Below are positions 27,997 to 36,045 of a stretch of 64,000 nucleotides of DNA, one piece after another (the stretch's first letter is position 1; each line of letters starts with the position of its first letter). The stretch covers positions 248,001 through 312,000 of the forward strand of contig NZ_BMIG01000004.1 of the NCBI RefSeq assembly GCF_014641715.1, written 5' to 3'. This stretch comes from Polaromonas eurypsychrophila. Lineage in GTDB: Bacteria > Pseudomonadota > Gammaproteobacteria > Burkholderiales > Burkholderiaceae_C. Under the pieces are notes generated by a model, which was given only the letters and a program-made list of their open reading frames with translations, did not search any database and was not told the origin of the DNA. A program made the position numbers and the translations under genes.

Positions 27997-29025
27997 TTAT
28001 TTGCGCCCGAGTTGTGCGGGTGCCGTCAAATCCACGCGCAAGCCGGTGCGCGAGGCGTCGGTCGACTCTGACGGCAAGGTGTCGGGTGTTGCCTGCAGGT
28101 CGGTCTGTGCCGTGTCCGGCAATGCGCCATGGCTTGAAAAGCCATGCGTCCCGGCCTTGCCAGCGGTGGTGGTGACGGAACCTGCGAAATACAGACTGGC
28201 CAAATCCCGCGCCAATTGCACCGACGGCAGCCGGGTCCGCTGCTGCAGCACCGCAAACCCAGCGGACTCGATCGACAGTTCGCGAAGCAGCACCAGTTGC
28301 GAGTCCTGCAGCCAGCGCAGGGGAACATCGGGCGCGCGGCGAAAAAACACTGGCTTGCTGCGATAACGCGGCGGCAATACGTCGCGTTTTGTGCGTTGAG
28401 TATAGATCCAGCGCAATTGTGAAAGGCTGTTGGGCAGGAAGTGTTCGGGGATGCCACGCGCCGCGAGCGGGCGCCGGTCCCAGCGGGCCAGTTCGAAGTC
28501 GACCGGGTCGGCGCTGGGTGCAATGCCAATGCGCCATTCGTGAAAATCCATCACCGCCAGCAAGGCCCCCTTGTAGCTCACCTGGTAAATGCCAGGCAAG
28601 AGTTGGTCCTCACGCGCGATCAATTGCCCGCCCAGCACGAATTGGCAGCGCAGGGCACGCAAGCGAACTTCGAACTGTTGCAACACTTTTTGCAGGCTGG
28701 GGCCGGAGCTTGGGTCAAAGGTGTACATCGGATCGAGCTCGCTGGACGCCAGTGGCAGCGAGAAGGCAATCGGGCGGTCAATTTCCGCCAGATTGAGTTG
28801 AAGCACGCGTTCGGTCGGCCGTCCGGCGAGGATTTTCAGGGTGCCGGCATTGAGCAGCCGGCTTTTTTCGCCACTCACCAGCCAGGCATCGGCCTCGGCA
28901 AACGTCCCGCTTTGCCAGGCCGGCCATCCCTTGGGCAATTTCCCGGTCTGCGCATACAGGTGCTTGCTCTGCTCTGGGGTGAATCCGGCCAAACCCAACC
29001 AGAGAACAGGCTGCTCAAGAGACAT
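27997..29025 (-). CDS. Conserved protein of unknown function (342 residues)
   Basis: A 342-residue protein that I do not recognise. It starts MSLEQPVLWLGLAGFTPEQS, which reads like a predicted binding domain rather than a signal peptide. The body is Leu/Arg-rich with alternating strands and helices (residues about 100-280), then a low-complexity Thr/Ser/Asp tail (about 285-342). There are no transmembrane helices or catalytic motif. A hairpin just beyond the stop (27973-27998) may end the transcript. Possible partner: the 103-residue gene downstream. Confidence 0.7.
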   Translation of the reverse strand: MSLEQPVLWLGLAGFTPEQSKHLYAQTGKLPKGWPAWQSGTFAEADAWLVSGEKSRLLNAGTLKILAGRPTERVLQLNLAEIDRPIAFSLPLASSELDPMYTFDPSSGPSLQKVLQQFEVRLRALRCQFVLGGQLIAREDQLLPGIYQVSYKGALLAVMDFHEWRIGIAPSADPVDFELARWDRRPLAARGIPEHFLPNSLSQLRWIYTQRTKRDVLPPRYRSKPVFFRRAPDVPLRWLQDSQLVLLRELSIESAGFAVLQQRTRLPSVQLARDLASLYFAGSVTTTAGKAGTHGFSSHGALPDTAQTDLQATPDTLPSESTDASRTGLRVDLTAPAQLGRK

Positions 29026-29154
29026 GGCGCTTTCGGGATGAAGGGAGGGGTTTAAAAATCACACGGTGATTGTGCAACAGGACGTAACAACCACTGTACG
29101 GGCTTCTTCCTTGCCCGACCTCCACCAAATAGGGGAGATGGGCCATTGCTGGGT

Positions 29155-30282
29155 TTAAGAGCGGGCGCGTCTGGCTTTGACCGCTTCGGACAAGACATCA
29201 AGAACCGCCGTCGAGTCGTCCCAGCTCAAGCAGGCATCGGTGATGCTTTGGCCATATTCGAGTGCCTTCGCGTCGTCTTTGCCGGGCGTGAATTTCTGCG
29301 CGCCCGCTTTCAGATGACTCTCGACCATCAGGCCAAACACCTGATGCGAGCCACCCGCGACTTGTGCGGCAATCTCGCGCGCCACATCGAGCTGCTTTTC
29401 ATGCTGCTTGGAGCTGTTGGCATGGCTGCAATCGACCATCAAGGTGGCCGGCAGTTTCGAGGCTGTCAGCTCCGCGCAAGCCGCAGCCACACTGGCCGCG
29501 TCGTAGTTGGGCGCCTTGCCGCCGCGCAGGATCACGTGGCAGTCCTTGTTGCCGTTGGTCTGCACAATCGCCACCTGGCCATTTTTGTGCACCGACAAAA
29601 AGTGGTGACCACGCGCCGCCGCCTGGATCGCGTCGGTGGCAATGCGAATGTTGCCGTCGGTGCCGTTTTTGAAGCCGATAGGCGCCGACAGGCCGGAGGC
29701 AAGTTCGCGGTGCACCTGGCTTTCGGTGGTACGTGCGCCAATCGCGCCCCAGGCAATCAGGTCGCCGATGTATTGCGGTGAGATCACGTCGAGGAACTCG
29801 CTGCCGGCCGGCAGGCCCAGCCGGTTGATGTCGATCAGCAACTGGCGCGCGATGCGCAGGCCTTCGTCGATGCGGAAGGTTTCGTCGAGGTAAGGGTCGT
29901 TGATCAGGCCTTTCCAGCCGACGGTGGTGCGCGGTTTTTCAAAATACACGCGCATCACGATTTCCAGCGTACCGGCGTATTTTTTGCGCTGATCGGCCAG
30001 ACGGCGCGCGTACTCCAGCGCGGCGGTCGGGTCGTGGATGGAACAGGGGCCAATCACCAGCAGCAGGCGGTCGTCCTTGCCGGCCATGATGTTGTGTATG
30101 GCCTTGCGGGTTTGCGTGATCAGCGATTCAACCGGGGTGCCGCTGATCGGGAAAAAGCGGATCAAATGCTCGGGAGGTGGCAACACGGTGATGTCCTTGA
30201 TGCGTTCGTCGTCGGTCTGGCTGGTTTTGTCGACGGGGCTCGCATACCAGGCATCGCTGGTTGGGTTGGCTTTGGCATTCAT
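29155..30282 (-). CDS. aroG: 3-deoxy-D-arabino-heptulosonate-7-phosphate (DAHP) synthase, class I
   Basis: A 375-residue type I DAHP synthase that condenses PEP and erythrose 4-phosphate, the first step of aromatic amino acid synthesis. Family motifs are LLVIGPCSIHDP, MRVYFEKPRTTVGWKGL, the metal-site Cys in GPCS, ARTTESQVHRELASGL and MVDCSHANSSKQ. The N-terminal 45 residues look like the regulatory extension of the Phe/Tyr-sensitive group, but which amino acid inhibits it cannot be read. The ATG at 30282 is preferred over an upstream extension. It is preceded by an attenuator (leader peptide 30393-30467, terminator 30335-30366). Confidence 0.95.
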   Translation of the reverse strand: MNAKANPTSDAWYASPVDKTSQTDDERIKDITVLPPPEHLIRFFPISGTPVESLITQTRKAIHNIMAGKDDRLLLVIGPCSIHDPTAALEYARRLADQRKKYAGTLEIVMRVYFEKPRTTVGWKGLINDPYLDETFRIDEGLRIARQLLIDINRLGLPAGSEFLDVISPQYIGDLIAWGAIGARTTESQVHRELASGLSAPIGFKNGTDGNIRIATDAIQAAARGHHFLSVHKNGQVAIVQTNGNKDCHVILRGGKAPNYDAASVAAACAELTASKLPATLMVDCSHANSSKQHEKQLDVAREIAAQVAGGSHQVFGLMVESHLKAGAQKFTPGKDDAKALEYGQSITDACLSWDDSTAVLDVLSEAVKARRARS

Positions 30283-30334
30283 GGCTGGCTTCCTTCTAGA
30301 ACTTTGAATAATCAATCAACAGATGCCGCGGGGC

Positions 30335-30366
30335 AAAAAAAAACCGCCGGGGGTCCGGCGGGTTTT
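30335..30366 (-). terminator. Attenuator terminator upstream of aroG
   Basis: On the minus strand CCGCCGG and CCGGCGG form a 7-base-pair stem around ACCC, followed by nine Ts. The 5' arm (plus-strand 30354-30361, with flank TCCGGCGG) is also complementary over 8 bases to a segment inside the leader peptide gene (30412-30419), so an antiterminator can compete. Confidence 0.9.
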
Positions 30367-30392
30367 CAAGATTCTGTGGCGTATTTTTCTGA

Positions 30393-30467
30393 TTACGCGA
30401 GGATCTCTCTACCGCCGGAGGCGCTTGAGAACCAAAAGTAAGCAAAATAAAATTTCGCGGAGGTCAT
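30393..30467 (-). CDS. aroG leader peptide (attenuation control)
   Basis: A 24-codon reading frame translating as MTSAKFYFAYFWFSSASGG followed by REILA. Codons 6-13 are F-Y-F-A-Y-F-W-F: four Phe, two Tyr and one Trp in eight codons, the hallmark of a control peptide such as PheL. It is followed by a terminator 27 bases after its stop and precedes aroG. The ribosome stalls at these codons when aromatic aminoacyl-tRNAs are scarce; otherwise it reaches the stop. Codons 17-19 contain TCCGGCGG, which pairs with the terminator 5' arm. No strong ribosome binding site is seen, and a TACATT -10 hexamer ends only 6 bases before the ATG, so a nearly leaderless transcript is possible. Confidence 0.82.
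   Translation of the reverse strand: MTSAKFYFAYFWFSSASGGREILA
30412..30419 (-). promoter_or_regulatory. Antiterminator pairing segment in the aroG leader
   Basis: TCCGGCGG on the minus strand, inside leader codons 17-19, is perfectly complementary to CCGCCGGA at plus-strand 30354-30361, the terminator 5' arm. This is the segment expected to form the antiterminator when the ribosome is stalled upstream. Confidence 0.7.
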
Positions 30468-30574
30468 GGCTGCAATGTAGCACAAGCCGCAGCCAGGGTT
30501 ACGCGAGGCATCCCTCGACAAGCTCACGACGAACGAAAAAAAGAAACGTGCCGCAAGGACACCTCTTTTCAAGC

Positions 30575-30663
30575 AGGGGCCGCGGATCTGGCTTCGCCAG
30601 TCCGCAGGCGCAGCGCCCCCCCGGGGGGGCAGAGAGCGACACGCAGTGCGCGAACTTGGGGGC
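30575..30663 (-). repeat. GC-rich dispersed repeat, family B, upstream of the aroG leader
   Basis: On the minus strand it reads GGCCCCCAAGTTCGCGCACT, GCGTGTCGCTCTCTGCCCCC, then CCGGGGGGGCGCTGCGCC. It matches the insert in prmA block by block. Bases 30581-30610 repeat the GCCCCTGCTT motif seen near 22470. Confidence 0.7.
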
Positions 30664-30664
30664 C

Positions 30665-31228
30665 TTATTTCCTCAACCGGCCCCACCAACTCCTGGCTCT
30701 GTCTAGCCGCGTCGCATCCAGCGCACCCGACTCGGATTCGGCAGGCATCTGGCCGAGCAGTTGCTCATGTATGTCGATCAGCAGCATGCCTTCGCCCAGC
30801 GTGCGCCAGGCGATCAGCTCAAAGTCTTCAAGGCCGATGTCTTGCTCCAGCACGGCGTTGCCTTGGCCTGCTTGGACGGGCGGCAGCAGCCACTGACCAA
30901 TCAACACCCGGAAATTGTTCAGCGCGGCTAGGTAAGACGCGTATTCGTAGAGGCCGCGCCAAGCCGGGCCCAGACCAATCACCAGTGCGCGGTGTTCACG
31001 CAAGGTGGTCATCAGGTCGATCAGTTGCGTGGCGGCTTCGGCCGGTCCGGCAGGGGGCTTGAGCCGGATCAGCACCGCTTCGATACTGACCGACAGGCCG
31101 CCCATGCCGTCGGCCAGTTGCAAGGACTCCTCGTCGGCCATGGCCGAGCGCAGGAAGTGGTTGAGCTCGCCGAAGCTCTGGATGCTGGGGAGCTGGGTTG
31201 ACGGGTCAATCGGCAGCCGCGAGTTCAT
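30665..31228 (-). CDS. Conserved protein of unknown function (187 residues)
   Basis: A 187-residue soluble protein starting MNSRLPIDPSTQLPSIQSFG. Several amphipathic helices and a Gly/Leu-rich centre (VSIEAVLIRLKPPAGPA) are visible, with no catalytic or metal motif and no signal peptide. It lies between the aroG leader and tldD on the same strand; tldD ends upstream after an intervening family B copy. No function can be assigned. Confidence 0.6.
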   Translation of the reverse strand: MNSRLPIDPSTQLPSIQSFGELNHFLRSAMADEESLQLADGMGGLSVSIEAVLIRLKPPAGPAEAATQLIDLMTTLREHRALVIGLGPAWRGLYEYASYLAALNNFRVLIGQWLLPPVQAGQGNAVLEQDIGLEDFELIAWRTLGEGMLLIDIHEQLLGQMPAESESGALDATRLDRARSWWGRLRK

Positions 31229-31312
31229 GGACGCCCCCCGAAACGGCCTTTGGCCGCATCCCCCCACTGAGGGGCGATGCTGGCGGTCCGGCAAAGCCGG
31301 TTCCGCGGCATC
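31229..31312. repeat. GC-rich dispersed repeat, family B (degenerate copy)
   Basis: Contains GCCCCCCGAAACGGCC, TTTGGCCGC, CCCCCCACTGAGGGGCG and a CGGCAAAGCCGG hairpin. It resembles family B in composition and palindromes but diverges in order. It fills the gap between the 187-residue gene and tldD. Confidence 0.4.
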
Positions 31313-31342
31313 CTGGAATGGTGTCTCTGCAGCACAGCCCGC

Positions 31343-32875
31343 CTATGCCGTGCCGCCCACCGTCAGGCCGTCGATGCGCAGTGTCGGTTGGCCCACGCCC
31401 ACCGGCACACTCTGGCCTTCCTTGCCGCAGGTGCCGACGCCGCTGTCAAGCTGCATGTCGTTGGCGATCATGGTGACGCGGGTCAGCGCATCCGGGCCGT
31501 TGCCTACAATCGTCGCGCCCTTGACCGGGTAGAGGATCTTGCCGTTTTCGACCCAGAAAGCTTCGCTTGCGGAGAACACAAACTTGCCCGAGGTGATGTC
31601 GACTTGACCACCGCCGAAATTCGTGGCGTACAGGCCTTTCTTGATGCTGGCGACAATTTCTTCGGGTGCCTTGTCGCCGCCCAGCATGTAGGTGTTGGTC
31701 ATGCGCGGCATCGGCACATGAGCATAACTTTCGCGGCGGCCATTGCCCGTGGGCTTGACACCGGACAGGCGCGCGTTGAGCGAGTCCTGGATATAACCCT
31801 TGAGGATGCCGTCTTCGATCAGCACATTGCGTTGGCTGGCATGGCCCTCGTCATCGACGTTGAGCGAGCCGCGGCGATCGGCGATTGTGCCGTCATCGAG
31901 CACGGTGACGCCTTTGGCGGCCACACGCTCACCGATCCGGCCTGCAAACGCGCTCGATCCCTTGCGGTTGAAGTCGCCTTCCAGGCCGTGGCCGATGGCC
32001 TCGTGCAAGAGGATGCCGGGCCAGCCAGGGCCCAGCACCACGGTCATTTCGCCCGCAGGCGCCGGCCGCGCTTCGAGGTTGGACAGAGCAGCCTTGACCG
32101 CATCATCGACATATTCATTGATTTGCGCCTCGTCGAAATAGGCCAGGCCGAAACGCCCGCCACCGCCGCCCGAGCCCATTTCGCGGCGGCTCACACCGGC
32201 GACTTTTTTCTCGGCAATCACCGTGACCGACAGGCGCACCAAGGGCCTTACGTCGGCGGCCAGCGTGCCGTCAGCACGCGCCACCATCACCACGTCGTAT
32301 TCGCTGGCCAGGCCGGCCATGACCTGCACGATACGCGGGTCTTTGGCCTTGGCGAGTTTCTCCACTTTTTCGAGCAGCTTGACTTTGGCTGTGCTGTTCA
32401 GTGTTGTGATCGGGTCCATGTCCTGATACAGCGCGCGGCCGGGCGCGACCTTGCGTGAGGGTACCTTGACGCGACCGGCGCGGGTGGCTGCCGAAATGGT
32501 GCGCACGGTGCGCGCGGCGTCAAGCAGGGAGACTTCGGAGATGTCGTCGGAGTACGCAAAAGCTGTTTTCTCGCCGCTGACCGCACGCACGCCGACTCCT
32601 TGGTCGATGCTGAAGGAACCGGTCTTGACGATGCCTTCTTCCAGGCTCCAGCCCTCGCTGCGTGTGTACTGGAAATACAGGTCGGCATCGTCCACGCCCC
32701 AGGACGTGATTTCACCCAAGGCCCGCGTCAGATGCGCCTCGGTCAGTCCGAACGGCGCCAGCAACAGTTTCTGCGCGATCTCCAACCGCTGCGAAGTCGC
32801 GTCGGCGCTGGGCCGGGCGCTGGATGCGGAGACTGGCCGACGAGCGGAAGACGACGATGATTTGAGTGAGGTCAT
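31343..32875 (-). CDS. tldD: Metalloprotease TldD
   Basis: A 510-residue zinc metalloprotease subunit that forms a heterodimer with PmbA/TldE and works in proteolytic maturation (CcdA degradation and microcin B17 processing in E. coli). The HExxxH-type site is in LLHEAIGHGLEGD, with a downstream His and Cys in DSGVGTCGKEGQSVPVGVG. The start at 32875 follows an unstructured Ser-rich N-terminus of about 25 residues that is longer than in E. coli TldD. The partner pmbA is not in the window. Confidence 0.95.
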   Translation of the reverse strand: MTSLKSSSSSARRPVSASSARPSADATSQRLEIAQKLLLAPFGLTEAHLTRALGEITSWGVDDADLYFQYTRSEGWSLEEGIVKTGSFSIDQGVGVRAVSGEKTAFAYSDDISEVSLLDAARTVRTISAATRAGRVKVPSRKVAPGRALYQDMDPITTLNSTAKVKLLEKVEKLAKAKDPRIVQVMAGLASEYDVVMVARADGTLAADVRPLVRLSVTVIAEKKVAGVSRREMGSGGGGGRFGLAYFDEAQINEYVDDAVKAALSNLEARPAPAGEMTVVLGPGWPGILLHEAIGHGLEGDFNRKGSSAFAGRIGERVAAKGVTVLDDGTIADRRGSLNVDDEGHASQRNVLIEDGILKGYIQDSLNARLSGVKPTGNGRRESYAHVPMPRMTNTYMLGGDKAPEEIVASIKKGLYATNFGGGQVDITSGKFVFSASEAFWVENGKILYPVKGATIVGNGPDALTRVTMIANDMQLDSGVGTCGKEGQSVPVGVGQPTLRIDGLTVGGTA

Positions 32876-32968
32876 GCGATCATTGTAGGCAGTCTGCCCC
32901 ACCTCTGTGCCGCAGGGCTTTCTTCTGCCGAAGCGCCGCGCGCCTGAAAATCCACGCGTAATCCTGGA

Positions 32969-33850
32969 CTAACGGTTTGCCAGGTATTTGAAAATGGCCG
33001 CGTCGTCGAGTTCGGCCAACCCGGCTTGGTGCGCCTCGGCAAACACCTGGCTGGCGCGCGCACCCAGGGGCCCCTCAAAGCCGGCGGCTTTCGCAGCCTC
33101 CAGCGCCAGCCGCGTGTCTTTTTCAAGCAAGGTGATATGCGCGCGCGGTGCGTAGTCGCCGGCAATCGCGCGGCGCAGGCGGTCCGAGCCGATCCAGCTT
33201 TGGCCGCTCGATTGTTCAATCACATCCAGCGTGCGCCCGGCATCCAGCCCCAGCCGTTCAGCCAGCGCCAGCACCTCGGCGGCACCGACCAGGTTGATGC
33301 CTGCAAGCAAGTTGTTGACCAGCTTGGTGCGGGCGCCGTCACCTGGCCGGTCGCTGATCCGGAACACCTTGGCAGACACGGCCTGCAGCAGTGTCGTCTG
33401 CGCCTCATACACCGCCGGCGCGCAGGCCACCATCAGGCTCATGGAGCCGTCGCGCGCCCGCGCCGGACCGCCGGACATGGGCGCATCGACAGTGAATACC
33501 CCGATTGCTGCCAGCCGGGTGGCAAAATTCTCCACCTCCTGCGGCGCAATCGTCGGGCACAGCAGCACGGTATGCCCCGGCTGCAGCATGCGGGCCAGTC
33601 CGTGGTCGCCGAACAGCACCTCGGCCGTTTGCGCGGCATCCACCACGCAGACAACAAATGCTACGGAATCAATAGCTGCTTGCGCAGGTGTGGCAAGGGC
33701 TAGAGCTCCTTTTTTCTCAAGAGCGGCGACTTTGGAGGGGTCGATGTCGCAGACCTGCACGGTCCAGCCTTGCGCCAGCAGGTGGGCTGCCATGGCGCCG
33801 CCCATGTTGCCGGCGCCAATGATGGCAACTATTTGTTTTACGGGTATCAC
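32969..33850 (-). CDS. NAD(P)-dependent beta-hydroxyacid dehydrogenase (3-hydroxyisobutyrate dehydrogenase-like)
   Basis: A 293-residue member of the MmsB/GarR/tartronate semialdehyde reductase family, which oxidises or reduces 2- or 3-hydroxyacids. The Rossmann loop is IGAGNMGGAMAAHLLAQG, the substrate helix begins DAPMSGGPARA, and the catalytic Lys lies in RTKLVNNLLAGIN. The start codon is GTG at 33850. The substrate is not predictable. Bases 33661-33717 are a family A repeat copy in antisense orientation, translated as GALALATPAQAAIDSV. Confidence 0.86.
   Translation of the reverse strand: MIPVKQIVAIIGAGNMGGAMAAHLLAQGWTVQVCDIDPSKVAALEKKGALALATPAQAAIDSVAFVVCVVDAAQTAEVLFGDHGLARMLQPGHTVLLCPTIAPQEVENFATRLAAIGVFTVDAPMSGGPARARDGSMSLMVACAPAVYEAQTTLLQAVSAKVFRISDRPGDGARTKLVNNLLAGINLVGAAEVLALAERLGLDAGRTLDVIEQSSGQSWIGSDRLRRAIAGDYAPRAHITLLEKDTRLALEAAKAAGFEGPLGARASQVFAEAHQAGLAELDDAAIFKYLANR
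33661..33717 (+). repeat. Dispersed repeat, family A, inside the dehydrogenase gene
   Basis: CTACGGAATCAATAGCTGCT, TGCGCAGGTGTGGCAAGGGC, TAGAGCTCCTTTTTT: one of the best matches to the family A consensus in the window. It lies antisense to the gene and is read through in frame. It falls in a variable loop between strands of the Rossmann fold and does not clearly lengthen the protein. Confidence 0.75.
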
Positions 33851-33956
33851 GACGACGCCTCAGTTGAATCTCCAGCACTCAAAACTGGAGGTTTCGGCGT
33901 CCCCGCAGTCTTTCGCCTTGTCGATCCCCGCTTTGCGGGCCCCCTCGCCAAACGGC

Positions 33957-35114
33957 TCATGACTGCACGAGCCGTTTGGCCTTGGAAATCGACATCAGGA
34001 TGCCGACGGCGAGACCTAGCGTGACCATGGCCGTGCCGCCGTAGCTGATGAAGGGCAGAGGCACGCCGACCACTGGCAGGATGCCGCTGACCATGCCCAT
34101 GTTGACGAAGGCATAGGTGAAAAAGATCATGGTCACGGCCCCGGCAAGCAGGCGCGAAAACAGCGTGGACGCCTCCAGTGCAATGACCAGTCCGCGCAAG
34201 ATCAGGAAGATGAAGGCGGCGATCAAAGCCAGGTTGCCGAGCAGTCCGAACTCTTCGGAATAGGCCGCAAAGATGAAGTCGGTGGTGCGCTCGGGGATGA
34301 ATTCGAGGTGGGTCTGGGTGCCCTGCATGAAACCTTTGCCCAGCAGTCCGCCGGAGCCAATGGCAATCATGCCCTGAATGATGTGAAAGCCCTTGCCCAG
34401 CGGATCGCGCGTCGGGTCCAGCAGGGTGCAGATGCGCTGCTGCTGGTAGTCATGCAAGACTGGCCAGCGCACACCCTTGGCGCAAAGTTCGGGCTCGAAC
34501 CAGATCAGCAGTAAGACGCCAACCAGGCCCAGCAGCACGGGAGGCAAAATCAATTTCCAGCTCAGGCCGGCAAAAAAGATCACTGCCAGGCCGGCGGCCA
34601 GCACCAGCAGCGAGGTGCCCAGATCGGGCTGTTTCATGATCAGGCCGACCGGGACCAGCAGCAGCAAACCAGCCACGATGAAGTCGAGCGGGCGCAACTG
34701 GCCTTCGCGTTTTTGGAACCACCAGGCCAGCATCAACGGCATGGCGATTTTCAGAATTTCGCTGGGCTGGATCACGGTGATACCCACATTGAGCCAGCGC
34801 GTGGCGCCTTTTTTGGTGATGCCAAAAATCGCCACCGCCACCAGCAAGGCCACGCCAGCGATATACAGAGGCACGGCAAACGCCATCAGGCGCTGCGGCG
34901 GAACCTGCGCCACAACAAACATGATGGCCCCGGCAATCAGCATGTTGCGGCCATGGTCGAGAAAGCGGCTGCCGTGGTCGAAACCGGATGAATACATGAT
35001 CAGCAGCCCGGCGCCAGCGAGTAGAAAAACAGCAAATGCCAGCAGACCGTCAAAGCCCTGGAACATCGGGGCTGCGCGCTGGAAAACAGAAGGTTTGTCG
35101 AAAACGGCGGACAT
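33957..35114 (-). CDS. rodA: Rod shape-determining protein RodA (SEDS peptidoglycan polymerase)
   Basis: A 385-residue SEDS-family glycosyltransferase with about ten transmembrane helices. It polymerises peptidoglycan for side-wall elongation with PBP2 and MreBCD. SEDS motifs are GATRWLNVG, QPSEILKIAMPLMLAW, KQPDLGTSLLVL, the conserved IIQGMIAIGSGGLLGKG and VVGVPLPFISYGG. MreBCD and mrdA are not in the window. Normal length. Confidence 0.95.
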   Translation of the reverse strand: MSAVFDKPSVFQRAAPMFQGFDGLLAFAVFLLAGAGLLIMYSSGFDHGSRFLDHGRNMLIAGAIMFVVAQVPPQRLMAFAVPLYIAGVALLVAVAIFGITKKGATRWLNVGITVIQPSEILKIAMPLMLAWWFQKREGQLRPLDFIVAGLLLLVPVGLIMKQPDLGTSLLVLAAGLAVIFFAGLSWKLILPPVLLGLVGVLLLIWFEPELCAKGVRWPVLHDYQQQRICTLLDPTRDPLGKGFHIIQGMIAIGSGGLLGKGFMQGTQTHLEFIPERTTDFIFAAYSEEFGLLGNLALIAAFIFLILRGLVIALEASTLFSRLLAGAVTMIFFTYAFVNMGMVSGILPVVGVPLPFISYGGTAMVTLGLAVGILMSISKAKRLVQS

Positions 35115-35186
35115 AAAAGAGATTATCGGCCAGGCCGGTGCTGCGGGGATGCCAAAAGCTGTTTCTTGGGGGGCCGCGCCGCAGTT

Positions 35187-35813
35187 TTAATCGTTTTCGG
35201 AGTTTTCAGTCTCAGGCTTGCGCGGCGGTTTCGGCCGCGGCGGCGCGCTGGTGTGAATCAGCATCGTGGCTTTCTCCATCTCGCCGGCCAACAGCGCCGG
35301 CAGGGCTTTGAGCGAACGGGCGATGCTGTCCTCAATTGCCACGCGGTGTTCCTGCGAGGGCTTCTTCAGTACCCAGTCGATCACCTCGGACTTCACGCCC
35401 GGATGGCCGACACCGATGCGCAGGCGCCAGTAGTCACCGGTGCCCAGTTGCGCGTGGATGTCGCGCAGACCGTTGTGGCCGGCGTGGCTGCCGCCGAACT
35501 TGAGTTTGGCCTGACCGGGGACAATGTCGAGTTCGTCATGCGCCACCAGAATTTCTTCGGAAGCGATCTTGAAAAAGCGCGCCAACGCGGCCACCGACTT
35601 GCCAGACACATTCATGAACGTCATTGGCTCCAGCAACCAAACGGTTTGCCCGGCAATGGAGGTTCTGGCCACGCGGCCATGGTAGGTTTTGTCCAGCGCT
35701 GGCGACACCTTCAACTCGCGCGCGAGCGCGTCGGTCCACCAGAAACCGGCGTTGTGGCGGGTCGCTTCGTATTCAGCGCCCGGGTTGCCCAGGCCAACAA
35801 AAAGTTTGATCAT
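35187..35813 (-). CDS. pth: Peptidyl-tRNA hydrolase
   Basis: A 208-residue hydrolase that releases tRNA from prematurely terminated peptides. Motifs are [19 protein letters not shown] with the catalytic His of the RHNAG motif, [11 protein letters not shown] and [18 protein letters not shown] basic C-terminal tail (about 190-208, [11 protein letters not shown]) is longer than in E. coli. It follows the rplY-prs pair in the usual betaproteobacterial order, but a family C repeat separates it from rplY. Confidence 0.95.
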   Translation of the reverse strand: MIKLFVGLGNPGAEYEATRHNAGFWWTDALARELKVSPALDKTYHGRVARTSIAGQTVWLLEPMTFMNVSGKSVAALARFFKIASEEILVAHDELDIVPGQAKLKFGGSHAGHNGLRDIHAQLGTGDYWRLRIGVGHPGVKSEVIDWVLKKPSQEHRVAIEDSIARSLKALPALLAGEMEKATMLIHTSAPPRPKPPRKPETENSEND

Positions 35814-35817
35814 CGGA

Positions 35818-35965
35818 AAATTTCCATAAATCCAATTCTAGGGCGCATGGCGGCGTTGCCCGGTGCTCGGAATCCTCATGCACTGGAGTGCACTTCGGTA
35901 TCCTGCGCGCCGTGCGCCTTGCCCTGCATCCCCAAAATTGAATTTCTGGAAATTTCCGTTCGGGG
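35818..35965 (+). repeat. ~145-bp dispersed element, family C, copy 1
   Basis: Begins GGAAAATTTCCATAAATCCA and ends AATTTCTGGAAATTTCC, so the ends form an inverted repeat. The centre (GGCGCATGGCGGCGTTGCC, GCACTGGAGTGCACTTC) nearly duplicates bases 36787-36931. It lies between pth and the rplY terminator. No gene is encoded. Confidence 0.8.
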
Positions 35966-35976
35966 TAGAGCCAACC

Positions 35977-36013
35977 AAAAAAAAGGCCCTTGCCCTGAGA
36001 GAGGGCAAGGGCC
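35977..36013 (-). terminator. Rho-independent terminator after rplY
   Basis: On the minus strand GGCCCTTGCCCT pairs with AGGGCAAGGGCC and is followed by an eight-T run. It ends the rplY transcript just downstream of the gene and before pth. Confidence 0.93.
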
Positions 36014-36045
36014 GTGGGCCTTTTCAGGCCTGATCGGGAAGCCGA

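Larger units (their letters stand above)
30283..30664 (-). other. 382-base aroG leader and upstream region
   Basis: From the aroG side it holds, in transcript order, a -10-like TACATT (plus-strand 30474-30479), the leader peptide, a pairing segment, and the attenuator terminator. Between about 30480 and 30575 there is a short inverted repeat but no gene, and 30575-30663 is a family B copy. An open frame of 98 codons covering the leader is a by-product of repeat sequence. Confidence 0.75.

Noticed and set aside
30393..30689. A 98-codon minus-strand ORF covering the aroG leader and the family B copy.
   Set aside because: Only its last 24 codons make a plausible peptide; the rest translates repeat sequence. 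Kept only as the leader peptide.
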